Shown here: in pieces, positions 30,401 through 39,307 of the stretch | Layout: every line of letters starts with the position of its first letter | How positions within the stretch are numbered: position 1 is the first letter of the stretch | Assembly (NCBI GenBank): GCA_958296195.1 | Contig: OY282455.1 | Location: 186,001-250,000 of the forward strand | Length of the DNA: 64,000 nt | Source: an uncultured Pseudomonadales bacterium | Lineage (GTDB): Bacteria > Pseudomonadota > Gammaproteobacteria > Pseudomonadales > Azotimanducaceae | Direction: 5' to 3' | The notes under the pieces: generated by a model | The model's input: the letters and a program-made list of their open reading frames with translations, nothing else | What the model was told of the DNA's origin: nothing | Databases searched by the model: none | Translations under genes and position numbers: made by a program

Positions 30401-31191
30401 CCCGCATATCGCACCAAGGCCCGCACTTCGTCCCAAACCTCCTCGCCGTTGGCGCGGAACATGGCCGCCAAGGGCGGAGGAATCCAGTCCGCCACGGCGG
30501 TGCGGTAGGTCGGCAAGCCTTGGGCTCTGGCGAACCAGTCCGCCACCTTCGGGCGGGCTTCAAGCAGCGGCGTCATGGCCAAGGCGTCCAGCCGCAGCAC
30601 ATAGGGCAGCACTCCGGCGTCCGCTAGGCTGAAAGTTCGCCCGCCCAGCCATGCGCCTTTGGCCAAGGCGGCTGCAAGCCGGTCGAGCAGGTCGATCAGC
30701 ATCGCCAAGGCGCCGGCGAATTCGGGGGCCTTTACCCCATGCTCCACGACACTGCGGCGAACCGCCCTTCTGGCCGGGTCCGGTATGGCGTTGGTGTTCG
30801 CTTCGCGCACCTCCTCCGGTTGCTGCAGCAGCGCCTTGCGCGGGCCGATGGCGAAGGTGACCACGCCGGTGGCGGGATGCACCTTCTCGTCCAGCCACTT
30901 GGTCCACAGACGCACGGCATGGCGCCCAGCCGCATCGTCCGGCAGCATGGGGACCTCCGGAAAGGCGTCCTCCAAGTATTCGTTGATCAAGCTGGATTCG
31001 ATGAACACCGCACCGTCGCGCACCAAGGTGGGCACCACATGGTTGGGGTTGAGCTTGACGTAGTCCGGGTCATGCTGCCCGCCGCCAAGCAAGTCGATTT
31101 CGTGGGACTCGAACTCCAGGTTCTTGTGCGCCAGCACCAAGCGCACTTTCTGCGAGCAGGTCGATGCGGCATTGTGGTAAAGCTCCAGCAT
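30397..31191 (-). CDS. Glutathione S-transferase family protein
   Basis: The 264-residue protein has an N-terminal thioredoxin-like domain (L-Y-H-N-A-A-S-T-C-S-Q-K-V-R, then N-P-N-H-V-V-P-T-L and E-S-S-L-I-N-E-Y-L). An all-helical C-terminal domain includes F-S-L-A-D-A-G-V-L-P-Y. The V-P-T-L cis-Pro and E-S-S glutathione contacts are present. It is convergent with and overlaps the SDR gene. Likely a cytosolic detoxifying or dehalogenase-type GST. Confidence 0.88.
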   Translation of the reverse strand: MLELYHNAASTCSQKVRLVLAHKNLEFESHEIDLLGGGQHDPDYVKLNPNHVVPTLVRDGAVFIESSLINEYLEDAFPEVPMLPDDAAGRHAVRLWTKWLDEKVHPATGVVTFAIGPRKALLQQPEEVREANTNAIPDPARRAVRRSVVEHGVKAPEFAGALAMLIDLLDRLAAALAKGAWLGGRTFSLADAGVLPYVLRLDALAMTPLLEARPKVADWFARAQGLPTYRTAVADWIPPPLAAMFRANGEEVWDEVRALVRYAG

Positions 31192-31205
31192 GGGGTGGGT
31201 TCCTC

Positions 31206-31427
31206 CTAGCGGTTTCTGATGGCGGCGGCGCTGGAATAGACGGAGACGGAAAACGGCACGAAGAAGGTGAGCACCGCCTTGGCGACGAGGGTACCATTGA
31301 GGTTCCCCGCCAGCAACGCATCCCCATGATTGATCGCCACTAGGATGCAGCCCACCACAAGGGCCACCTTCGTCGCCCGCAGCAGGACGCTGCGATTGAA
31401 AAAAACGGACCTAAGCATCCCGTCCAT
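31206..31427 (-). CDS. NrtS-like small membrane protein
   Basis: From ATG 31427 the protein has 73 residues and two transmembrane segments (about 16-33 and 44-64). It carries A-L-V-V-G-C-I-L-V-A-I-N-H-G-D and a C-terminal V-P-F-S-V-S-V-Y-S-S, as in the small nitrate/nitrite transporter family NrtS. No other nitrogen genes are near. Confidence 0.65.
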   Translation of the reverse strand: MDGMLRSVFFNRSVLLRATKVALVVGCILVAINHGDALLAGNLNGTLVAKAVLTFFVPFSVSVYSSAAAIRNR

Positions 31428-31646
31428 TCGTTGACCTGAGAATGCGGACCTTAGCCGCTGTCTAAATCTTGGGCAAGGTCGCCGCGGGGCCGTGACCTCC
31501 GATCGCTCCGCTTCCTCCATGCACGGCCCCGCCGCCCCCGGCTGCTTCCAGCGGCCCGCCCAGCCTCCTGAAAACCAGCTCCATCAGGCCAGCTCCAAAG
31601 GAGCAGGGACATTTCCATTTTGGTTTGACGGGTCGCCACATTGCCC

Positions 31647-32561
31647 TTAATAGAATTTTTCCTCTCCTGGCGGTCGGGTTTTGAAGCGTCGGTGCAGCCA
31701 AAGGTACTGCTCTGGGTGTTTGCGCACGGCGGCTTCAATGGCTCGATTGACGGCGGCGGCGTCCTCATGTTCATTGCCGCAAGGAAAACCGGGCGGCCCC
31801 GGCGCAAATTTCAGGGTCCAGGTTCTGGTTGCGTAGTCACGCTGCTGGGTGAGCATCAGCACCGGCGTTTGGTTGGCGGCGGCCAGTCGCGCGGGGGCGG
31901 TGATGGTGGCGGCCTCGACGCTGAAGAAGGGCGCGAACACGGAGTGTCTGGGGCCGTAGTCCTGGTCGGGGGCGTACCAAAGGGCGCGGCCGGCCTTGAG
32001 GGAGCGCAACGCGCCGCGCACGTCCTTGCGCTCCAGCAGGGCGTTGAAGCAGCGCCGCCGCCCCTGAACCTGCAAACGCTCCCACACCGGATTGCGGTTT
32101 CTGCGGTACAGCGCGTCCACGGAGCCGAGGCTGCATAGCGATGGAGCGCAGATGTCCAAGGCGGCGAAATGGCCGCCAAGCAGCAACACCCCGCGCCCTT
32201 GGGCCGAAGCGTCCTGAAAGAGATGGCCCCCCTCCACGCGCACCCGTTTGCGCAGGTCTCGGCCCGGATTTAGCCAAACCACGCAAAGCTCAAGAACTCC
32301 CAGCGCTACGGATTCAAACACTTCTCCCGCCAACGCCTGCACTGCGTCAAGCGGCAGATCGGGAAAACACAGCCTCAGGTTCGTCTCCGTGATCCGCCGC
32401 CGCCGACCGCCGCTGTGGAACACCAGACGGCCAAGCTGCTTGCCGAGCGGGAAAAGCAACGCCAAGGGCAGCCGAGCGATCAACCACCCGATCCCAACTA
32501 GACACCAAGCGCCCCAAACCTTGGGAGAGGCGATGTGCGGCGGGGGGAGACGATGCGGCAT
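31647..32561 (-). CDS. LpxL/HtrB-type lipid A acyltransferase
   Basis: The 304-residue protein has an N-terminal membrane anchor (about 20-45). The acyltransferase H-x4-D motif is in G-G-H-F-A-A-L-D. Downstream blocks Y-R-R-N-R-N-P and Y-A-P-D-Q-D-Y-G are typical of late acyltransferases acting on Kdo2-lipid IVA at the inner membrane. The second acyl group and specificity cannot be read. It stands alone on the - strand. An LPS-making envelope supports a Gram-negative origin. Confidence 0.85.
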   Translation of the reverse strand: MPHRLPPPHIASPKVWGAWCLVGIGWLIARLPLALLFPLGKQLGRLVFHSGGRRRRITETNLRLCFPDLPLDAVQALAGEVFESVALGVLELCVVWLNPGRDLRKRVRVEGGHLFQDASAQGRGVLLLGGHFAALDICAPSLCSLGSVDALYRRNRNPVWERLQVQGRRRCFNALLERKDVRGALRSLKAGRALWYAPDQDYGPRHSVFAPFFSVEAATITAPARLAAANQTPVLMLTQQRDYATRTWTLKFAPGPPGFPCGNEHEDAAAVNRAIEAAVRKHPEQYLWLHRRFKTRPPGEEKFY

Positions 32562-32716
32562 GGGCCTCCAAGGCCAAGGGCGGGACGCTGCCTGGGAGTG
32601 TAACCCTTACTTTTTGACTGCGCCCTTGATTGCGTATTGCGCCGTGCGGCGGTGTCTCAGTTTGAATCACCAAAAAGCCAGCAGTGCGCTTAGCGCCAGC
32701 CATTTTCGATAATGGG

Positions 32717-33898
32717 CTATTCCGGTGCCTTTACGGCAATGCCCCGCGCCCATACCGCGGCTGGTTCCGCCAAGGCGGAAAGATCGGTCAAGGGGTTGCC
32801 ATGCACCAGAATCAAGTCCGCGGCCAGGCCGGGCTGCAAGCGGCCGGTTATCTTGTCTATGCCTAGGGCGTCGGCCGCCGCGCTGGTGGCGGAGCGCAGG
32901 GCTTGGGCCGGCGTTAGGCCGGCAATCTGCGCAAAAACCGGCAGCGCCAGCGGTAGCTGGTGGTGATACACGCCGGGAATGCCGGCGTCCGTGGAGGCGA
33001 TCAACGGCACTTTGCGGGCCAGCATGTCGCTGAAGGCGCCTTGGATGCGGCCCAAGGTCTTTGTTTCGGGATTGTCCAAAAAGCGCTGCCAGCCGCGGCT
33101 GATGGTGGGGGAAACCCAAGTTCCCCGCGCCGCTACGGTCGCCGCCACTTCCGGGCGGTAGTCGCTGGCCCAACCGTCCTTTCCCACCCAGGAGCAATGC
33201 TCGATGGTGCGCACACCCGCTTCGGCGGCGATGCGGATGCCCTCCGTGCCGTGGCAGTGAGCGGCCACGGACAAGCCGTGGTCTTCAGCCAATCCGACGA
33301 TTTGGGTGAGTGTGGGCAGGTCGAACTGCGGGTTCAGGGGCTTGCTGCTAGCGGTCATGACCCCGCCGGTGGCCATCACCTTGATGAGATCCACCTTGCG
33401 GGCCACCTGCCGCCGCAGCACCGCCTCCGCCTGCAGCGCATCCGCCGCCTCGCCACCCCAGAAGTGGCAGTGGCCGCCGACGCTGGTGATCGGCTGGCCG
33501 GCGCATAGCAGTCTCGGCCCAAGCAGTTCCCCGGCGTTTATGCGATCGCGGATGTTCAGTTCCAGCCAGGCACCGCCGCCCAAGTCTCGCCCGGTGGTGA
33601 TGCCGGCCCGCAGCATCGCCTCCGCCCGCTCCGCCATCTGCGGCAATCGGTCCTCTCCAGCCTGCTTCTCCGGCGCCTTCCGATGGTCCGGGTTCAGTTC
33701 CAAATGCACATGAGCGTCGATCAGCCCAGGAACGGCGGTCAACCCGCCGCAGTCCATGCTGCGCCCCCGATGCCCGGCGGCCAGTTCAGCGCCATCCCCA
33801 ACCGCTGCAATGCACCCGCCCGAAAGGCGCAGCGCATCCGCCGGGGAGAGGTCCTCCCCATTCCAGATGCGTAGGTTGGTGAGCAAGGTGGCGGTCAT
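32717..33898 (-). CDS. Amidohydrolase, imidazolonepropionase-like
   Basis: The 393-residue protein starts with L-L-T-N-L-R-I-W-N-G. It has the metal motif D-A-H-V-H near 63-67, a lysine in V-D-L-I-K-V-M-A-T-G-G, His in A-A-H-C-H-G and T-I-E-H-C-S, and Asp in A-S-T-D-A-G. This is the full binuclear amidohydrolase set with a carboxylated Lys candidate. No signal peptide is evident, so it is cytoplasmic. The C-terminus G-L-A-A-D-L-I-L-V-H-G-N-P is standard. Prolidase-like or cyclic amide substrates are usual for this group. Confidence 0.85.
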   Translation of the reverse strand: MTATLLTNLRIWNGEDLSPADALRLSGGCIAAVGDGAELAAGHRGRSMDCGGLTAVPGLIDAHVHLELNPDHRKAPEKQAGEDRLPQMAERAEAMLRAGITTGRDLGGGAWLELNIRDRINAGELLGPRLLCAGQPITSVGGHCHFWGGEAADALQAEAVLRRQVARKVDLIKVMATGGVMTASSKPLNPQFDLPTLTQIVGLAEDHGLSVAAHCHGTEGIRIAAEAGVRTIEHCSWVGKDGWASDYRPEVAATVAARGTWVSPTISRGWQRFLDNPETKTLGRIQGAFSDMLARKVPLIASTDAGIPGVYHHQLPLALPVFAQIAGLTPAQALRSATSAAADALGIDKITGRLQPGLAADLILVHGNPLTDLSALAEPAAVWARGIAVKAPE

Positions 33899-34035
33899 GG
33901 GTGCGGCAGCCTAACGGCTGGGGTCCCCCTCCGCAAATGGATGCACTTGCCCGCGGCAAGATGCACTGGTGGACAGCCGCTCGCGCGGACCTGTGATCAG
34001 AATCGGCGAAGCGCACTTATGTCCTAAAAGACATA

Positions 34036-34107
34036 ATAAGTCATATATATTCACTCATAAAATTGTATAAGTCATGTAATTGACACTTTATTATAAACAA
34101 TTATTAT
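34036..34107 (+). promoter_or_regulatory. AT-rich promoter and probable operator repeats of the HTH regulator
   Basis: TTGACA (34080-34085), 16 bp and TATTAT (34102-34107) form a strong promoter. Two exact ATAAGTCAT copies (34036-34044 and 34067-34075) lie just upstream, 31 bp apart, about three helical turns. The regulator has two HTH domains and may bind both. AGGAGG at 34131-34136 precedes the ATG by 7 bp. Confidence 0.6.
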
Positions 34108-34143
34108 GTATTATGACGAACATCAACAGCAGGAGGCGTTGCC

Positions 34144-35385
34144 ATGCAACCCATTGACCCCCAACGGCTACAGCAATTGCGCAACAGCAAGGGGCTGTCT
34201 CGACAAGCCCTTGCGCGTGAGGCCAAAGTGTCAGAACGGCAAATTGCCCGCATTGAATCCTCGTCGGGTGGCGCAAAACAGGTGCATAGCAGCACGATGA
34301 ACCGATTGGTTGACGCCTTAGGCGTGTCGGTCGCGGTTCTTGCTGGTGGTGAACCGCTGCCTGGTGCGAACGCCGGGGGTGTGCCGAAAGATGCCTTGGT
34401 CGGTCCACAAAGGTTGAAGGCACTGCGTAAGGGAAAACGGATGTCCCGCAAGAAACTGGCGGAACGATCCAGAGTGTCGGAGCGACAGATCGCCCGCATC
34501 GAGTCCTCAGCAACAAGAGTTCGTGGCACCACGCTTGCGCGTCTAGCCAAAGCGCTTGGTGAAGATATGGAGACGCTCGTTGGCGAGGAACCTGTCAGCC
34601 CGAAACCGCCGGCAGCGCCGCCCACCCAGTGGGGATTCCGGGTTAGCCCGCAACTGAACCTCGCCTACGACTTGGTTCGCCACTGCTACGGCCCTAGCCG
34701 CAGGGAGCTCATTGAGCTGGCACCGCTCCTGTTCACACTCTTGGCCGAGGGCAGCCTTGCTTGGCGCAGGCAGTGCCTTGAGCAGGTGGGGGAAGCCATG
34801 GATCGCCTAAGTGATCTTGGCAAGAAAAGCCAACTGTACTTTGCCAACTTCCCGCATTATTTGTTGAAAGAAGGGTGCGCAACTGAAAAGAGGTCGATTG
34901 CAGCGATCGACCTTCGTGGTGACACAGTCCGATTCGAAGACAGTGGCGTCGATTTTTTTTCAGAAGACGACCTATATGCAGTCACCCCCTTCGCGGATTA
35001 TCTCTGCAAGCTAGCGAACGATTTGGAAATTTCCGGCAAGGTTGACTTTTTTCCGGAAAGGACTTCGGATATCGCGGTGGGAGAGTTCTATATGCTCTGG
35101 GGCACTGAGCCCTATCAGGTTTGCCGGGAGAAGTTGGAGCAAATCGCCGGAGGGTCGGAGAGCGCTAGCTCGGCCTTGGCGCAAGGCGATGTTCGGCTAT
35201 CCGACATTCCCAAGGAGTTGATGCCATCCGATGCCAAAGATAAGCGAGTGGCTAAGCGAGTGGCTTGGCTCGAAGAAAGGGGGGCCGAAGGAACGAAGCG
35301 CAAGGTTAAGGAAATTATAGATGCGTTCTCTACGCCCACGCCAACGGACACCGGAACTCAAGAAGGGGACGAGCACCATGATTAG
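34144..35385 (+). CDS. Tandem XRE-type helix-turn-helix regulator
   Basis: The 413-residue protein has two XRE domains. The first, about 8-65, contains L-R-N-S-K-G-L-S-R-Q-A-L and S-E-R-Q-I-A-R-I-E-S. The second, about 88-145, contains S-R-K-K-L-A-E-R-S and the same S-E-R-Q-I-A-R-I-E-S. The remaining 250 residues (D-L-V-R-H-C-Y-G-P-S-R-R-E-L onward) have no family I know. They may sense a signal. It is preceded by an AT-rich promoter with twin repeats and overlaps a small gene by 8 bp. Codon use and AT content point to horizontal origin. Confidence 0.8.
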   Translation: MQPIDPQRLQQLRNSKGLSRQALAREAKVSERQIARIESSSGGAKQVHSSTMNRLVDALGVSVAVLAGGEPLPGANAGGVPKDALVGPQRLKALRKGKRMSRKKLAERSRVSERQIARIESSATRVRGTTLARLAKALGEDMETLVGEEPVSPKPPAAPPTQWGFRVSPQLNLAYDLVRHCYGPSRRELIELAPLLFTLLAEGSLAWRRQCLEQVGEAMDRLSDLGKKSQLYFANFPHYLLKEGCATEKRSIAAIDLRGDTVRFEDSGVDFFSEDDLYAVTPFADYLCKLANDLEISGKVDFFPERTSDIAVGEFYMLWGTEPYQVCREKLEQIAGGSESASSALAQGDVRLSDIPKELMPSDAKDKRVAKRVAWLEERGAEGTKRKVKEIIDAFSTPTPTDTGTQEGDEHHD

Positions 35386-35593
35386 GGTCACCGACCACGC
35401 GGTGTTGCGCTATCTGCAAAGGGTGGACGGCGTGGATGTGGAGGGTGTTCGCCAGCGCATCGCCGAGTCACTAGACAAGTCGTGGACCAACGACTTGGTT
35501 GATTTCGCAGGCAACACGCCCTTCAAAATCAAGGCCCCCGACCTGACCTGCTGCGTCAGGTCCGGCACAGTGACCACCTGCTACCCGAAGTAA
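35378..35593 (+). CDS. Small protein coupled to the HTH regulator
   Basis: From ATG 35378 the product has 71 residues beginning M-I-R-V-T-D-H-A-V-L-R-Y-L-Q-R-V and ending with a basic, Cys-containing tail. Similar short proteins occur in phage-like regions, but I cannot assign a function. It overlaps the regulator gene by 8 bp, so the two are probably co-translated and may form a pair. Confidence 0.6.
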   Translation: MIRVTDHAVLRYLQRVDGVDVEGVRQRIAESLDKSWTNDLVDFAGNTPFKIKAPDLTCCVRSGTVTTCYPK

Positions 35594-35901
35594 GGGCGGC
35601 AACCCGGCTGTGGGTCGCCAGCTAGCGCAGGCCGCTGCCTGCCAGTGATACTTGGCCCTCGCCTAGCAGTTAGGGTCAAAGGCCACGGGTGACGGAAACT
35701 AGGTTGCGGGTTGGGTACCGGCGAGCGATCTAGGCCCGCTCGGCTTGGGGCCTACCAGAAGCCAGACAAATGGAGCGCCGCGGACACTCGTGTGGGGTGC
35801 TGTCATGGCAAAGCGATTGCCTAGCGGTGCCAAAGGGTGCATAATTCTAGACCACCTTGAGTGTTCATGCCCTTTTTTGTGCGACCACTTGGAGTGCGGC
35901 A
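35594..35901 (+). promoter_or_regulatory. Intergenic region with promoter of the ATPase operon
   Basis: No gene is seen here. TTGCCT (35817-35822), 17 bp and CATAAT (35840-35845) make a good promoter. Between it and the ATG at 35902 lie two near-identical direct repeats, gaccaccttgagtg (35850-35863) and gaccacttggagtg (35883-35896), 33 bp apart. The second includes the ribosome site, so a bound factor there would block translation. Confidence 0.5.
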
Positions 35902-37260
35902 ATGCAGCGCCTCGTAATCGAGAATCTTGGCAAGCTCGACCATGCCGAAATCCGCTTAGGCGGGTTAACCGTGTTCGCGGGGCCAAACAACACTGGCAAG
36001 AGCTTCGTGTCCAAGCTCCTATATTCCATTTTCAACGCGATGAGCGCGAATCCCGCTCAGGCGAGGCTACAACGCTGGCTCGCGCCAATTCGAGATTCAG
36101 TAAGAATGCTTGCCACCAGTGAACATCCTTCGGCACCTGATATATCCAAGATACTCTCCGAAATGGAAGACCTGATTGTCTCTTTACCTAGTGAAGCTGA
36201 ATTGGCTGATAGCACAATTTTTTCGCTCCGGGGCAAAACGACCAGACTGCAACAGTTGTTGGGGAATAGCCAAAACGCTGTTACTGAAGAGTTCCGTCAA
36301 GAAGGTGAACCAGATTTTGGGCATGTTGCAGTCGAAGATATAAACAAATCGTTTAACCTACTGGGAGAGCTCCATAGTTTCGAAGACGCTTGGAATTTCG
36401 TAGTATCGGAATTGGAATACGGCATAACTCGAAATCTAGTTAAGAACTTCCAGATACCAAATATCGCGCATCTTAAGAGTAGCTATGATGCGGCTCTCTA
36501 CGTCAGTCTAAGCAACACTTGGCAAGTGGTTATGTCGGATGGAAAAATCAAGTTGGAAATAGACCAATCTTCTCTAAGAACGTTGGTCGGTCTGTCCAAT
36601 ACTATCTATTTGGAGTCTCCGATTTATTGGAAATTGTCGAATGCACTCAAGGAAGTACAATTCATTCCAACCATGCTCAACGGAAGTCGTGAACGAGAGA
36701 GGCTGACCGCCGTTCCAGGCTATTTCTATGATTTGGCCGCGGAATTGAGGTTCGAGTACACTGGCGACGTCGCGTTCCCGGAAGTTTTTGAGTGGCTCAT
36801 CGGTCATGATGCGATTAACGGAAAAATATCCGTATCCAGGAGCGGTGATATGTCATTTGAGCAAAAGGGGCGCAGCTTTCCGTTGCAAACAACCGCCACT
36901 GGCGTCGCCAACCTAGGCATCCTTGCTCTTCTTATTGAGCGCAAAATCATTGATCACGGCACGGTCCTTTTCATAGACGAGCCGGAAGCCCACCTACACC
37001 CGGCTTGGCAGGTTATAATGGCGGAGGCACTGTTTCGCCTTGCTAAGGCGGGCGTCAAGGTGGTGGTTGCCACGCATAGCCTGGATATTCTGAAATGGTT
37101 GGAGGTTTGGGTCAAAAAACACCCCGAAGACGAAAAGATCGTCGCCCTCAACCAATTTCCCGTTTTGAATGGCGATGATGAAGCTTTCGATGAAAAAATG
37201 GCCAAGATCAAGGGGGATTTGACCAAACCCTTCTTTGACCTTTACCTAGATGGTGTGTGA
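35902..37260 (+). CDS. OLD/AAA_15-like ATPase of a candidate two-gene defence module
   Basis: From ATG 35902 (M-Q-R-L-V-I-E-N-L-G-K) the protein has 452 residues. It has the ABC-type ATPase features of AAA_15/AAA_21 proteins: Walker A G-P-N-N-T-G-K-S near 28-35, a long helical insertion, then F-I-D-E-P-E-A-H-L-H-P-A-W-Q as Walker B and V-V-V-A-T-H-S as switch. No TOPRIM domain follows, unlike OLD itself. The stop overlaps the GTG of the next gene by 4 nt. Such ATPases often act with a nuclease partner in phage defence; that is inferred here from arrangement and location next to tRNA genes. GC content is lower than in the surroundings. Confidence 0.75.
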   Translation: MQRLVIENLGKLDHAEIRLGGLTVFAGPNNTGKSFVSKLLYSIFNAMSANPAQARLQRWLAPIRDSVRMLATSEHPSAPDISKILSEMEDLIVSLPSEAELADSTIFSLRGKTTRLQQLLGNSQNAVTEEFRQEGEPDFGHVAVEDINKSFNLLGELHSFEDAWNFVVSELEYGITRNLVKNFQIPNIAHLKSSYDAALYVSLSNTWQVVMSDGKIKLEIDQSSLRTLVGLSNTIYLESPIYWKLSNALKEVQFIPTMLNGSRERERLTAVPGYFYDLAAELRFEYTGDVAFPEVFEWLIGHDAINGKISVSRSGDMSFEQKGRSFPLQTTATGVANLGILALLIERKIIDHGTVLFIDEPEAHLHPAWQVIMAEALFRLAKAGVKVVVATHSLDILKWLEVWVKKHPEDEKIVALNQFPVLNGDDEAFDEKMAKIKGDLTKPFFDLYLDGV

Positions 37261-37850
37261 GCGTGTTTAAGGATTTCTTAGAGAGCATTACCATTGCAGG
37301 GGAACCGCTCGTCCCGCAACGCGAAGCCTACCGCATGGATGGAACTTTTCCTGATCCCGATATGCGAAGAAGAGCAGGGTTAGGGACCTGCAACTGTTGC
37401 GATTACTTCACATTCGGGGCCGACAACGGTGTTATATTAATTGAGGAGACTAGGCTCGGGGACCGAATCAAAGACCTCATGGAGAAGTACAAATATCTAG
37501 ACTGCACCGATCAACGGAACCATGTAACCAGACTCATACTGCAAGAGAACCGATTGAAAGCCTATGGATCACTTCTGGTCTTGTGCCGCCTTTTCTCCAA
37601 GAAAGCCGATGCGGTGGCTGCGTCCATTTCGTCGGATACGAAATACTCGTTTTGGCTTGTCGCCAGCGTCAAGGAGCCGGCGGACGACGTATTCGCGATG
37701 GATTACTTCAAGGACCGGCTAGTTCGTCAACTAAGGGACGTTTTGACCAAGGCCGTCGTGGACTCTGTTGAAGTCGTACCGGCCGAAGCCCTTGCCGCCA
37801 AACTGGCGTCTGCTGGCGGGATGACCGACCAAGGCCCGGGCAGCAGTTAA
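37257..37850 (+). CDS. Unknown partner of the ATPase
   Basis: The 197-residue protein starts at GTG 37257 inside the ATPase stop. I do not recognise the family. It has C-N-C-C-D-Y at about 43-48. The stretch F-G-A-D-N-G-V-I-L-I-E-E-T-R-L could be the core strands of a PD-(D/E)XK-like nuclease, but no lysine sits at the expected place. The tail is helical. Tight coupling makes a functional pair with the ATPase likely. The 260 bp after it up to the tRNA show nothing further. Confidence 0.6.
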   Translation: MSVFKDFLESITIAGEPLVPQREAYRMDGTFPDPDMRRRAGLGTCNCCDYFTFGADNGVILIEETRLGDRIKDLMEKYKYLDCTDQRNHVTRLILQENRLKAYGSLLVLCRLFSKKADAVAASISSDTKYSFWLVASVKEPADDVFAMDYFKDRLVRQLRDVLTKAVVDSVEVVPAEALAAKLASAGGMTDQGPGSS

Positions 37851-38110
37851 GGCCAAAGCTCCCCATCCGCAACCACCCAGCCCAAGATGGCCAAGGGACT
37901 GCACAAACAGCGACGAGTCAGCCAACGGATATTGAGTTGGCCGCTCGTCAAGAAGCTCCAGTAAGGGGCATTCGGAAATGTCGTCCGCCCCCCAAAGCTC
38001 CCGCACGGTGCGCCTCCCGGCCCTCCTCAACGATTTCTTATCAGGGCGCCAGGCACATCGGGTTTGACACCACAGCGCCAGCGGCTAAACTAGCCGACCT
38101 TGCCGATGCT

Positions 38111-38186
38111 GGGTGTTTAGCTCAGTTGGGAGAGCGACGGCCTTACAAGCCGTAGGTCGCAGGTTCGAGCCCTGCAACACCCACCA
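38111..38186 (+). tRNA. tRNA-Val (anticodon TAC)
   Basis: The 76-nt cloverleaf has acceptor GGGTGTT pairing with AACACCC, TTCGAGC in the T loop and an encoded CCA. The anticodon loop CTTACAA gives TAC. Confidence 0.95.
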
Positions 38187-38206
38187 CCTTGCGTTGGCAG
38201 GCATGC

Positions 38207-38283
38207 GGAGCGGTAGTTCAGCTGGTTAGAATATCGGCCTGTCACGCCGGAGGTCGCGGGTTCGAATCCCGTCCGCTCCGCCA
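38207..38283 (+). tRNA. tRNA-Asp (anticodon GTC)
   Basis: The 77-nt cloverleaf has acceptor GGAGCGG pairing with CCGCTCC, anticodon loop CTGTCAC, TTCGAAT in the T loop and an encoded CCA. It closely resembles the enterobacterial tRNA-Asp. It lies 20 bp behind tRNA-Val. Confidence 0.95.
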
Positions 38284-38285
38284 GC

Positions 38286-39167
38286 TTACTTGCCCCAGGC
38301 CGCAATCTCCTCCCGGATGATGCCGACCACCTCGTCGGGAATCTGCATGGGGATGAAATGGGTGACGTCCGGTCGGTGAATCTCGCGGCCTTGGCGGAAC
38401 CTGCCCACCAGACCGGGCCAAGTGGGGGAGGAGGCGAAGTCCATCAGGCCGCGCTCCCCCTCCGGGGCCTTGGCGCGGACGATTAAAACCGGAGCGTCGA
38501 TGGCGGCCACGCTGGCGAGGACGGCCGCATTGGTTCTGGCCGACATGTAAACGGACGCCTCGATTTCCGGTGGGCAGGCCAATTGCAGCCCGCCGTCGGG
38601 CGCCGGCAGCAGGCCGTGCTGGCAGTAGTCCCTGAATGTTTGCCGGTCAAAGACCGGGAAGGCGCTCTTGTTGGCAAGGCGCTCCATCATTTCCTCTACG
38701 GAGGCGAATCGGTTGCGGCGGCGGGTGGCGGGGTGCGCACCTCCCTCAAAGTCGAGCGGCATGGGGATGGCGTAGGCCTCCGGGTCGAAAATGGTGGGGT
38801 CCAACAGCACCATGCGGGCGAAGGCGCCGGTGGCGGCGGCGGCATCGACCAAGGCGTGGGCGCCCATGGAGTGGCCGACGCCGATCAGGTTGGTGAGCTT
38901 GAGGGCGCGAACCAGGCCGGCGATGTCTTCGCCAACCACCTTCCAGTGCTCAACTTTCAGCTTTTCGCTGCGCCCGTGGCCGCGTTGCTCCAAGGCGATG
39001 CTGTGGTAGTCCGCGAACGGCTCGACAATCCGGTCCCATATCCGCCCATGGAAGCCAGTGGCGTGGTTGAACAACAGCGTCGGCTTGGCCGGGTCCGGCT
39101 GGTTGCGCTCAAAGTAGGCCAGTTCCGCGCCGTTGACGCGAATTTTGCGAAGTTGGGGTTCGAACAT
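38286..39167 (-). CDS. Alpha/beta-hydrolase
   Basis: The 293-residue protein shows the alpha/beta-hydrolase fold. It has the oxyanion region F-N-H-A-T-G-F-H-G, Q-R-G-H-G-R-S, the nucleophile elbow G-H-S-M-G near 98-102 and a C-terminal D-V-T-H-F-I-P with the catalytic His. The acid is probably the Asp in L-L-D-P-T or later. No signal peptide. Its stop lies 3 bp from the tRNA-Asp, in convergent orientation. The substrate is unknown. Confidence 0.85.
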   Translation of the reverse strand: MFEPQLRKIRVNGAELAYFERNQPDPAKPTLLFNHATGFHGRIWDRIVEPFADYHSIALEQRGHGRSEKLKVEHWKVVGEDIAGLVRALKLTNLIGVGHSMGAHALVDAAAATGAFARMVLLDPTIFDPEAYAIPMPLDFEGGAHPATRRRNRFASVEEMMERLANKSAFPVFDRQTFRDYCQHGLLPAPDGGLQLACPPEIEASVYMSARTNAAVLASVAAIDAPVLIVRAKAPEGERGLMDFASSPTWPGLVGRFRQGREIHRPDVTHFIPMQIPDEVVGIIREEIAAWGK

Positions 39168-39307
39168 GGGCGGCCGGCTCCTTGAAGGCCGCGAATCTTA
39201 GCAATTTCACCCGCAATCCGCTTGTTGGCCGATGCCTTGCCCGCGCTGGAAGGCAAAATCCGGCGCGATCATCGCGGCCCTTGGCGCCATGTGTGGGCTA
39301 GCGGGCT

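Noticed and set aside
34953-34960. T8 run as a phase-variation site
   Set aside because: Eight T inside the regulator gene can slip, but there is no alternative start or second copy to support a switch.
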